From: Agathobaculum ammoniilyticum
GTDB taxonomy: Bacteria; Bacillota; Clostridia; Oscillospirales; Butyricicoccaceae
DNA length: 64,000 nt
NCBI RefSeq assembly: GCF_025567315.1
Contig: NZ_JAOQJE010000006.1
Location: 62,001 to 126,000 of the forward strand
Direction: 5' to 3'
A model generated the notes under the pieces. The model was not told the origin of the DNA and ran no database searches. It saw only the letters and a program-made list of their open reading frames with translations. Within the stretch, counting starts at the first letter, position 1, and the number at the start of each line of letters is the position of its first letter. Positions 53,922-61,982 of this stretch are shown piece by piece. Both the position numbers and the translations under genes were made by a program.

Positions 53922-54845
53922 ATGGAGCACCGTATCAACATCAACGAATGCGCGGCGGCCCTTCGTAAAGCCGCGCCAGAGATAGATATTGCGATTAACG
54001 AACCCATGAGCCGCCACACTACCTTTGCGATCGGCGGACCGGCGGACCTGTTTGTCATGCCGAAAACCATTGCGGAACTGACGACCGCCCTTTCCGTGGT
54101 GCGCGAACATGAGCTGCCGCTGCTGGTGCTGGGGAACGGGTCGAATATGCTGGTTTCGGACGATGGCGTGCGCGGCACGGTCATCTGTACGATCGGGCTG
54201 GACGAGGTGCGCGTCGGCGAGGACTGTCGGGTCACTGCGGAAGCGGGCGCGCTGCTCAGCCGTGTGGCACGGCGCGCACAGCGCGCGGGGCTGACCGGAG
54301 CGGAGTTTTCCGCCGGCATCCCGGGCAGCTTGGGCGGCGCGGTATTTATGAACGCCGGCGCGTATGACGGACAGATGGCGGGCATTGTGGAAAAAACCGA
54401 GTATCTGGACGGAGTGGGCGCGCGGCATGTGCTGGAGGGGGAGGCGCACGGCTTCGGCTACCGGCGCAGCGCTTTCCGCGCCCATCCAGAATGGACGGTG
54501 TTGCGTTCAACGCTCCGGCTGCGGCCGGGTGACCCCACCGCGATCCAGCTCAAAATGGCCGACCTTGCGCAGCGGCGGCGGGATAAGCAGCCGCTTAACT
54601 ATCCATCGGCGGGTTCGACATTCAAGCGGCCGGAAGGGTATTTTGCCGGACGGCTGATCGAGGACGCGGGGCTGAAAGGGGTTTCTGTCGGCGGGGCGCA
54701 GGTATCGGAAAAGCATGCGGGCTTTCTGATCAACCGCGGCGGTGCGAGCTGCGACGATATGCTGCGCCTAATCGAGCTGGTGCAGAGCCGCGTGCGGGAG
54801 GCATTCGGCGTGGAATTGGAATGCGAGGTCCGGATCATCCGGTAA
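53922..54845 (+). CDS. murB: UDP-N-acetylenolpyruvoylglucosamine reductase
   Basis: A 307-residue FAD enzyme of peptidoglycan precursor synthesis. It has MSRHTTFAIGGPADLFV, LGNGSNMLVSDDGVRG for FAD binding, AGIPGSLGGAVFMNAGAYD, FGYRRSAFR and the PSAGSTFKRPEGYFAG segment with the active-site Ser; type II, lacking the extra type I loop. GGAGG precedes the ATG. First gene of murB-rapZ-whiA-dnaE. Confidence 0.97.
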   Translation: MEHRININECAAALRKAAPEIDIAINEPMSRHTTFAIGGPADLFVMPKTIAELTTALSVVREHELPLLVLGNGSNMLVSDDGVRGTVICTIGLDEVRVGEDCRVTAEAGALLSRVARRAQRAGLTGAEFSAGIPGSLGGAVFMNAGAYDGQMAGIVEKTEYLDGVGARHVLEGEAHGFGYRRSAFRAHPEWTVLRSTLRLRPGDPTAIQLKMADLAQRRRDKQPLNYPSAGSTFKRPEGYFAGRLIEDAGLKGVSVGGAQVSEKHAGFLINRGGASCDDMLRLIELVQSRVREAFGVELECEVRIIR

Positions 54846-54876
54846 GCATGGACGAATGGGCAAGGGGGATGAATCG

Positions 54877-55734
54877 ATGTATTTTTTGATTGTTTCAGGT
54901 ATGTCGGGCGCGGGCAAGAGCCGCGCGGTCGCCACGTTTGAGGACCTGGGGTATTATTGCGTGGATAACCTGCCCATCGCGCTCATCCCGCGCTTTGCCG
55001 AGATATGCCTTGCCGCGACTGAGCGTTACGAGCGCGTCGCGCTTGTGACCGATGTGCGCGCGGGCGGGGATTTCCAGCAGTTGTTCGATTCGCTGGACTC
55101 GATCAAGAGCATGGGCTGCGACTACCGGATCCTGTTTCTGAATACGGATACGCCGACGCTGATCCGGCGCTTTAAGGAAACCCGCCGTAAGCATCCCCTG
55201 ATGGAGAAGGGTATTGGCATGACGGCTGCGATCGAGAAGGAGCGCAGCATGCTGGCCGCGCTACAGAGCCGCGCGGATTTTGTGGTCGATACGACTGGAC
55301 TGTCCGCAGCGGGGCTGCGCGAGCGCCTGCTCGCGCTGTTCGCGGGGACGGATGGCGGCGGCGCGTTCGAGGTGATCGTGCAGTCGTTCGGCTTCAAATA
55401 CGGCATCCCGCCCGAGTCCGATCTGGTGTTTGATGTGAGGTTCCTGCCCAACCCCTATTATGAGATGAGCCTGCGCGAGAAAAACGGTACCGATCCGGAT
55501 GTGCGCGACTACGTGTTCCAGGGCGGCATGGCGGATGAGCTGATGCAACATTTGACCTCGACAATCGATTTTCTGCTGCCGCGGTATGTGGCGGAAGGAA
55601 AAGCGAACGTAATCATCAGCATCGGCTGTACTGGTGGGAAGCACCGCTCGGTCGCGATTGCGGAGGCGCTTTCCGAGCATCTGCGCGGTCGGGACTACGG
55701 CGTGGTCACCATGCACCGCGATTATCAGCGCTGA
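54877..55734 (+). CDS. rapZ: RapZ/YvcJ nucleotide-binding protein
   Basis: A 285-residue P-loop protein: VSGMSGAGKSRAVATFEDLG (Walker A), then DVRAGGDF, LNTDTPTLIRRFKETRRKHPL, and the C-terminal RNA/metabolite-binding domain (QSFGFKYGIPPESDLVFDVRFLPNPYY, IGCTGGKHRSV). ATG 54877 follows AAGGGGG and matches the family start. It sits before whiA as in most Firmicutes, but yvcK, usually between them, is absent. Confidence 0.95.
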   Translation: MYFLIVSGMSGAGKSRAVATFEDLGYYCVDNLPIALIPRFAEICLAATERYERVALVTDVRAGGDFQQLFDSLDSIKSMGCDYRILFLNTDTPTLIRRFKETRRKHPLMEKGIGMTAAIEKERSMLAALQSRADFVVDTTGLSAAGLRERLLALFAGTDGGGAFEVIVQSFGFKYGIPPESDLVFDVRFLPNPYYEMSLREKNGTDPDVRDYVFQGGMADELMQHLTSTIDFLLPRYVAEGKANVIISIGCTGGKHRSVAIAEALSEHLRGRDYGVVTMHRDYQR

Positions 55735-55756
55735 TTGACAGATAAAGGAGCGGTCC

Positions 55757-56650
55757 ATGTCCTTTTCAACCGAAGTAAAGGCCGAGCTGTGCCGCGTTTC
55801 CATGCAGCGTGCGTGCTGCACGCGGGCGGAAGCTTACGGCGTGTTGCTGCACGCGTCGGTATTTTCCCATAAAGAGATACGGCTGTCCACGGAAAACGTA
55901 TTTGTGGCGCGCCGGCTGCAGGCGCTGCTGCAGCGTGCGTTTTCCGTGGACTGCGCGCCGCAGCGGGCGGGGCGCAAGCTACAGCATACTGTCGGGGAGC
56001 CAGCGCAGATCGCGCGGATCTTTGATGTGCTGGGATATGACCTGAAAAGCCACCTCGCCTACCATCTCAACCGGAACGTGCTGGAAAACGACTGCTGCGT
56101 CGCTGCTTTCCTGCGCGGCGCGTTCCTGATGGCGGGTACGGTGGCGGGGCCGGATAAAAAAAGCCATCTGGAGCTGAAAGCCGGCCGGCAGAGCCTTGCG
56201 GGGGAGGAGACAAGCCTGCTGCTCGATTTGGGGCTGTCGCCCAAGCAGGCGCGCCGCGGTAATTCCTGCCTCCTGTACTTTAAGGAGGGCGCGAGCGTGG
56301 AGGATTTCCTGACCCGCATCGGTGCGCCGCGCGCGGCGATGGAGCTGATGCAGGCCAAGGTGGAAAAGAATATCCGCAACACGATTAACCGGCAGGTTAA
56401 TTGCGAGACTGCGAACCTGATGAAAGCGGCGGACGCTTCCGCGCGCCAGGTCGCCGCGATCCGCGCGGTGCTCGACCGGCGCGGGGAGGAAGCCTTTCCG
56501 GAAGCGCTGCGCGAAACCGTCCGCTTGCGGCTGGCTTATCCGACCGACAGCCTGGCCGAGCTTGCACAACGCTTCGACCCGCCGATCTCCAAGCCGGGGC
56601 TGAGCCACCGGCTGAAAAAAATAACGGAATTTGCGTCAAAGGAGGACTAA
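55757..56650 (+). CDS. whiA: DNA-binding protein WhiA
   Basis: A 297-residue WhiA: MSFSTEVKAELCRV at the N-terminus, LAGLIDADG-like homing-endonuclease-derived domain without catalytic residues (CCVAAFLRGAFLMAGTV), and a C-terminal helix-turn-helix (LRLAYPTDSLAELAQRFDPPISKPGLSHRLK). Involved in cell division and growth control in Gram-positives. Its TAA is directly followed by the dnaE ATG. Confidence 0.96.
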   Translation: MSFSTEVKAELCRVSMQRACCTRAEAYGVLLHASVFSHKEIRLSTENVFVARRLQALLQRAFSVDCAPQRAGRKLQHTVGEPAQIARIFDVLGYDLKSHLAYHLNRNVLENDCCVAAFLRGAFLMAGTVAGPDKKSHLELKAGRQSLAGEETSLLLDLGLSPKQARRGNSCLLYFKEGASVEDFLTRIGAPRAAMELMQAKVEKNIRNTINRQVNCETANLMKAADASARQVAAIRAVLDRRGEEAFPEALRETVRLRLAYPTDSLAELAQRFDPPISKPGLSHRLKKITEFASKED

Positions 56651-59600
56651 ATGGTACCGTTTGCGCACCTGCATGTGCATAGTGAATACAGCCTGCTGGA
56701 CGGCGCGTGCCGGATCGAGGGGCTGGTGGAGAGAGTGGCCGAGTTGGGGCAGACCTCATGCGCGCTGACCGATCACGGCGTGATGTATGGCGTGATTGAT
56801 TTTTACCGCGCCTGTAAGGCCAAGGGCATCCATCCGGTGATTGGCTGCGAGGTATATCTGGCGCCGCATTCGCGTTTTGAGCGCAGCTATGTGAATGGTG
56901 AATGGCACAGCCATCTGATTTTGCTGTGCGAGAATATGACCGGCTACCGCAACCTCATCCATATGGTGTCGCTCGGCTTTTCCGAGGGCTTTTATATGAA
57001 GCCGCGCATCGATATGGACCTGCTCCGGCAGCACAGCGAGGGCCTGATCTGCCTGTCCGCGTGCTTGGCGGGCGTGATCCCGCGCGCGCTGGCCGAGGGC
57101 GATATGGACGGCGCCTATGAGCTGTGCGAACAGTTTTTGGATATTTTTGACCGCGACCATTTCTATCTCGAGGTGCAGGACCATGGCATCGAGGTGCAGA
57201 AAAAGGTAAACGAGGGGCTGTATCAGCTCGCAAAAGAGCTGGATATTGGTTTGGTCGCCACGAACGACGCGCACTATCTGACCAAACAGGACGCAAAAAT
57301 ACAGGACGTGCTCATGTCCATCCAGATGGGCAAGACGGTGGACGACCCCACCCGCATGAAGTTTGAGACGCAGGAGTTTTATATCAAGGACGCGGACGAG
57401 ATGGCCGCACTGTTCCCAGAGCATCCGGAAGCGCTTGCGAACACCGTCAGGATCGCGGAGCGCTGCCAGGTCGAGTTTGAGTTTGGCAAGTACCATCTGC
57501 CGGAATTCGATGTGCCGAAGGGGTATGGCGCCCTGCAGTACCTGCAGAAGCTGTGCGACGAGGGCTTTGCTAAACGCTATCCGGATGACGACGGCACGGT
57601 GCGCGCCCGCCTGCAGTATGAGATCGATATGATCGCGCAGATGGGCTTTGTGGATTATTTCCTGATCGTTTCCGACTTCATCGGCTATGCCAAGAGCAAC
57701 GGTATCCCCGTCGGGCCGGGGCGAGGCTCGGCGGCGGGCTCGATCGTTTCCTACTGCCTGGGCATCACCGACCTGGACCCTATCCACTATTCTCTGTATT
57801 TTGAACGCTTCCTCAATCCGGAGCGCGTTTCCATGCCGGATATAGACGTGGATTTCTGTTATGTGCGTCGGCCGGAGGTGATTGAGTACGTCACCGAAAA
57901 GTACGGCAAGGACCGCGTAGCGCAAATCGTCACGTTCGGCACCATGGCTGCGCGCGGCGCGATCCGCGATGTGGGACGCGCGCTGTCAATCCCGTATAAC
58001 GAGGTGGACGCGGTTGCCAAGCAGGTGCCAAACGAGCTGCACATCACGATCAACAAGGCGCTGGCGGTTAATCCAGAGCTGAAAAAGATGTATGACGAAA
58101 AGCCGCAGGTACGCGAGCTGATCGATACGGCCCGCGCGCTCGAGGGAATGCCGCGGCACGCTTCGACCCACGCGGCGGGCGTGGTCATTACCAAGGATCC
58201 GGTGGATACCTATGTGCCGCTTGCGCGCAACGATGAGCAGATGGTCACCCAGTTCACCATGACCACGCTCGAGGAACTGGGGCTGCTCAAAATGGACTTC
58301 CTCGGCCTGCGTAACCTGACGGTGATCGCGGACGCAGAAAAGATGATCCGCCGCCATGTGCCGGATTTTAACATCGAAACCGTGGATATGAACGACAAGG
58401 CCACTTATGAGATGCTCGGCCGCGGCTCAACGATGGGAGTGTTCCAGCTGGAAAGCGCGGGTATCACCAACGTCGTCACCGGCCTGCGCCCCGCGTCCAT
58501 CGAGGATATCACCGCGGTTGTGGCGCTGTACCGGCCGGGGCCGATGCAGTCCATCCCGCGCTATATCGAATGCCGCCACCATCCGGAAAAGGTGACCTAT
58601 AAGCACCCGCTGCTCGAACCGATCCTGAAAGTCACCTATGGCTGCATGATCTATCAGGAGCAGGTCATGCAGGTGTTTCAGAGCCTGGCGGGTTACTCGC
58701 TCGGCAAGGCGGACATGGTGCGCCGCGCGATGAGCAAAAAGAAGATGAAGGAGCTTGAGAAAGAGCGCGTCAATTTCATCCACGGCAATGAGACGCTTGG
58801 CATCGACGGCGCGGTCAAACGCGGCGTGCCGGAGCACATTGCGGCAGGCCTGTTCGACGAGATCATGGACTTTGCCAACTATGCGTTCAACAAGGCCCAT
58901 GCGGTGTGCTATGCGGTTGTTTCCTTCCGCACGGCCTATCTCAAGTGCCATTATCCGCGCGAATATATGGCAGCGCTGCTCACCTCCGTGCTGGACTGGT
59001 CGGACAAGATTTCCGAGTATATCCAGGCCGCGCGTGAAATGGGGATTCGGGTGTTGCCGCCGGATGTGAACGAGTCGTTCGATGGGTTTTCGGTTTCCGG
59101 ACGGGACATCCGCTTCGGCCTTGCTGCGGTCAAGGGCGTCGGCCGGTCGTTCATGAAGCAGCTTGTGGAGGAGCGCGAGACAGGAGGGCTGTTTTCGTCG
59201 TTCCAGGATTTTTGCGAGCGCATGTACGATCGGGAACTGAACCGGCGTGCACTCGAAAGCCTGATCAAAGCCGGCTCATTCGATTCCATGGGATACCGGC
59301 GGAGCCAGCTGCTGCAGATTGTGGGCGCGGTGGTGGATGCGATCGCGCAGAGCCGCAAGAAAAACATTGAGGGGCAAATGGACCTGTTCGGCATGGGAAA
59401 TGACGAGGTGCAGGATACGCAGATCGCCCTGCCCGATATCCCCGAGGCGGGCAAGCGGGAGCTTCTGGCAATGGAGAAAGAAACGACCGGCCTGTACCTG
59501 TCCGGTCATCCGATGGACGAGTATCGGGAGCTGGCGAAAAAAGCAGACGCGGCCTCCATCCGGAAGATCATCGACGATCTTTCGGGGGAAAGCACCCAGC

Positions 59601-60166
59601 CCGCCTATAAGGATGGAATGACTGTGCGGCTGGCGTGCGTTATCACCTCTGTGCGGCTCAAATCCACCAAAAACGGCTCGATGATGGCATATGTGACGGT
59701 GGAGGATGAGTCCGCGTCGATTGAGCTGATCGTGTTCCCGCGCTCGCTGCAGCAGTGCGGCGCCTATTTGACCGAGGACAGCGCGGTACTGCTTACCGGT
59801 AAGATCGACGCGCGCGAGGATGAAGCGCCCAAGGTGCTGCTGAACGAAGCGCAGCCGCTGACCGAAAGCGCAGTGAACAGCATGCTCGCACAGCAGAACC
59901 CGCAGCGGTCGGTATATACCGACCAGCAGGCGGCGCGGCTTGCGCCGCAGAAGCTGTTCCTGCGCATTGACAGCATGGGCAGCGACGAATGGCCGCAGAT
60001 CAAGGCCATACTACTGGCGCAGCCAGGCGATACGCCGGTTTATCTCTATCCTACGGACACTAGGAAAAAAACGCTGGCCAAGCGGGAATACTGGTGCCAG
60101 CCGGATGTGCCGCTTTTGGAAAAATTACGCTTCCTCTTGGGCGAGGAAGATGTTATAATGCAGTAG
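56651..60166 (+). CDS. dnaE: DNA polymerase III alpha subunit DnaE
   Basis: An 1171-residue replicative polymerase of normal length. The PHP domain opens HLHVHSEYSLLDGACRI. The polymerase core has GPGRGSAAGSIVSYCLGI and PDIDVDFCYVRR with the catalytic Asp pair. Later come a helix-hairpin-helix region (ALESLIKAGSFDSMG) and a C-terminal OB domain (VRLACVITSVRLKSTKNGSM). It follows whiA without a gap, with GGAGG in the whiA end. Confidence 0.97.
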   Translation: MVPFAHLHVHSEYSLLDGACRIEGLVERVAELGQTSCALTDHGVMYGVIDFYRACKAKGIHPVIGCEVYLAPHSRFERSYVNGEWHSHLILLCENMTGYRNLIHMVSLGFSEGFYMKPRIDMDLLRQHSEGLICLSACLAGVIPRALAEGDMDGAYELCEQFLDIFDRDHFYLEVQDHGIEVQKKVNEGLYQLAKELDIGLVATNDAHYLTKQDAKIQDVLMSIQMGKTVDDPTRMKFETQEFYIKDADEMAALFPEHPEALANTVRIAERCQVEFEFGKYHLPEFDVPKGYGALQYLQKLCDEGFAKRYPDDDGTVRARLQYEIDMIAQMGFVDYFLIVSDFIGYAKSNGIPVGPGRGSAAGSIVSYCLGITDLDPIHYSLYFERFLNPERVSMPDIDVDFCYVRRPEVIEYVTEKYGKDRVAQIVTFGTMAARGAIRDVGRALSIPYNEVDAVAKQVPNELHITINKALAVNPELKKMYDEKPQVRELIDTARALEGMPRHASTHAAGVVITKDPVDTYVPLARNDEQMVTQFTMTTLEELGLLKMDFLGLRNLTVIADAEKMIRRHVPDFNIETVDMNDKATYEMLGRGSTMGVFQLESAGITNVVTGLRPASIEDITAVVALYRPGPMQSIPRYIECRHHPEKVTYKHPLLEPILKVTYGCMIYQEQVMQVFQSLAGYSLGKADMVRRAMSKKKMKELEKERVNFIHGNETLGIDGAVKRGVPEHIAAGLFDEIMDFANYAFNKAHAVCYAVVSFRTAYLKCHYPREYMAALLTSVLDWSDKISEYIQAAREMGIRVLPPDVNESFDGFSVSGRDIRFGLAAVKGVGRSFMKQLVEERETGGLFSSFQDFCERMYDRELNRRALESLIKAGSFDSMGYRRSQLLQIVGAVVDAIAQSRKKNIEGQMDLFGMGNDEVQDTQIALPDIPEAGKRELLAMEKETTGLYLSGHPMDEYRELAKKADAASIRKIIDDLSGESTQPAYKDGMTVRLACVITSVRLKSTKNGSMMAYVTVEDESASIELIVFPRSLQQCGAYLTEDSAVLLTGKIDAREDEAPKVLLNEAQPLTESAVNSMLAQQNPQRSVYTDQQAARLAPQKLFLRIDSMGSDEWPQIKAILLAQPGDTPVYLYPTDTRKKTLAKREYWCQPDVPLLEKLRFLLGEEDVIMQ

Positions 60167-60236
60167 GGAACCGGACAAGGCTCCGCCATGTAAGGCAAAT
60201 ATTATTTTGAGAAGCAACCGATACAGGAGGCTCATT

Positions 60237-61211
60237 ATGGACAAACAGATTCGCAGAATTGGCGTGCTCACCAGCGGCGGCGACGCGCCGGGCATGAACG
60301 CATTGATCCGTGCGGTCGTCCGCACCGCTTCGGCGCACGATATCTCCGTGCTTGGCATCCGCCGCGGCTACAGCGGCCTGATTAACGGCGATATCATCGA
60401 GATGGCGGCGCGCAGCGTGGACGGGATCATCCGCAAGGGCGGCACGATGCTGTATACCGCCCGCTGCAAGGAGATGCTGACCGACGAAGGGCTGCAGAAG
60501 GCGGCGGATACCTGCCGTTATCTGGGGATCGACGGACTGATCTGCTGCGGCGGCGACGGTACGTTCCGCGGGGCGCAGGCGCTGTCCCGCAAGGGCGTAC
60601 CCTGCATCGGCGTGCCGGGTACGATCGATAATGATATCGTGTGTACTGATTACACGATCGGCTTTGACACGGCCTGCAATACTGCGATTGAATGTATCGA
60701 TAAGCTGCGCGACACCATGCAGTCGCATGAGCGCTGCTCGGTCGTTGAGGTCATGGGGCGCCGGGCGGGTCATTTGGCGCTGCACGTTGGCTGCGCGGTC
60801 GGCGCTACCGCGATCTGCCTGCCGGAGCGCGAGCTGAACTTTGATGTTGATATCATCGAGAAGATGCGCGTCGGGCGCATCAAGGGCCGCAACCACCATA
60901 TTATTATTGTGGCGGAGGGCTATGGCGCCGCGCAGGATGTTGCCGACCGGATTCATGAGGCGACCGGCATCGATACGCGTGTGACCATCCTTGGCCACAT
61001 CCAGCGCGGCGGTTCCCCGTCCGCGCGTGACCGCGTGATGGCGACCCGCATGGGCTATGAGGCGGTGATGGCGCTGGAGGCGGGCAAGACCAACCGCGTG
61101 ATCGTGTTCGATGATAACCGCGTCACCGACTTGGACATCGAGGAAGGGCTTGCGCGCCAGAAGGACCTGGAGCAGGATCTGTTTGTGGCGCAGCAGACGG
61201 TAGCGATCTGA
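60237..61211 (+). CDS. pfkA: 6-phosphofructokinase
   Basis: A 324-residue ATP-dependent PFK. GVLTSGGDAPGMNALIRAVV binds ATP, GGDGTFRGAQAL follows, GTIDNDI carries the catalytic Asp, and MGRRAGHLAL and GHIQRGGSPSARDR bind the sugar phosphate. The GGDGT motif with Gly after Asp indicates ATP use, not pyrophosphate. AGGAGG precedes ATG 60237. It commits fructose-6-phosphate to glycolysis. Confidence 0.96.
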   Translation: MDKQIRRIGVLTSGGDAPGMNALIRAVVRTASAHDISVLGIRRGYSGLINGDIIEMAARSVDGIIRKGGTMLYTARCKEMLTDEGLQKAADTCRYLGIDGLICCGGDGTFRGAQALSRKGVPCIGVPGTIDNDIVCTDYTIGFDTACNTAIECIDKLRDTMQSHERCSVVEVMGRRAGHLALHVGCAVGATAICLPERELNFDVDIIEKMRVGRIKGRNHHIIIVAEGYGAAQDVADRIHEATGIDTRVTILGHIQRGGSPSARDRVMATRMGYEAVMALEAGKTNRVIVFDDNRVTDLDIEEGLARQKDLEQDLFVAQQTVAI

Positions 61212-61212
61212 C

Positions 61213-61926
61213 ATGCCGCAGACAGTCTTGATTACCGGCGGTTCACGTGGTATTGGCGCCGCGTGTGTGCAGGTATTTGCCGATGCGGGCTGGAATGTGG
61301 CCTTCACCTACCGCGCCAGCCGCGCAGCCGCGGGCGCGCTGGCGGAAAAGTCCGGTGCGCTGGCGCTTTGTGCCGACCTGACGGATGAGCGTGCGGTCGG
61401 ACGTGCGGCGGGGGAGGCGGTAAGCTATTTTGGCGGATTGGATGCGGTGGTGTGCAACGCAGGCGTGGCGGAGCAGAAGCTGTTTCAGGACATTACGGAG
61501 CAGGAATGGCAGCATATGCTGGATGTCAACCTGCTGGGCGCGGTGCGGACCATCCGTTCCGCGCTGCCGGGCATGCTGCACAGAAAGCAGGGCAGTATTG
61601 TGACAGTGTCCTCTGTCTGGGGGCAGGCTGGTGCGTCCTGCGAGAGCCACTATGCGGCGAGCAAGGCGGCGCTGATCGGTCTAACCAGATCGCTCGCGCT
61701 GGAACTGGGGCCTTCTGGCATTCGGGTCAATTGTGTCGCGCCCGGTGTGATCGATACGGATATGAATGCGGTGCACAGCGCGGAAACCATGCGCGAGCTG
61801 GCGGAGCAAACACCGCTGGGGCGCATTGGCACCGCGCGCGAGGTCGCGGAAAGCATCCTGTACCTCTGCTCGGACAAAGCGGCCTTTGTCACCGGACAGG
61901 TGCTCGGTGTGACTGGCGGCTTCTGA
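61213..61926 (+). CDS. Short-chain dehydrogenase, FabG-like
   Basis: A 237-residue SDR: TGGSRGIGAACVQVF binds the cofactor, NAG in VVCNAGVAE, and the catalytic Ser...Tyr-x-x-x-Lys in VSSVWGQAG...HYAASKAAL. PG at VAPGVIDTDM is typical. It resembles 3-oxoacyl-ACP reductases but stands outside a fab operon, one base after pfkA, so the substrate is uncertain. Confidence 0.9.
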   Translation: MPQTVLITGGSRGIGAACVQVFADAGWNVAFTYRASRAAAGALAEKSGALALCADLTDERAVGRAAGEAVSYFGGLDAVVCNAGVAEQKLFQDITEQEWQHMLDVNLLGAVRTIRSALPGMLHRKQGSIVTVSSVWGQAGASCESHYAASKAALIGLTRSLALELGPSGIRVNCVAPGVIDTDMNAVHSAETMRELAEQTPLGRIGTAREVAESILYLCSDKAAFVTGQVLGVTGGF

Positions 61927-61935
61927 AAGTATAAC

Positions 61936-61972
61936 AAAAACCCCCTCTGTCATTCGGCAGAGGGGGTTTTTG
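61936..61972. terminator. Terminator of pfkA-fabG-like genes
   Basis: AAAAACCCCCTCTG (61936-61949) pairs with CAGAGGGGGTTTTT (61958-61971); also faces the end of the leftward SLH gene. Confidence 0.9.
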
Positions 61973-61982
61973 TTATTCATTT

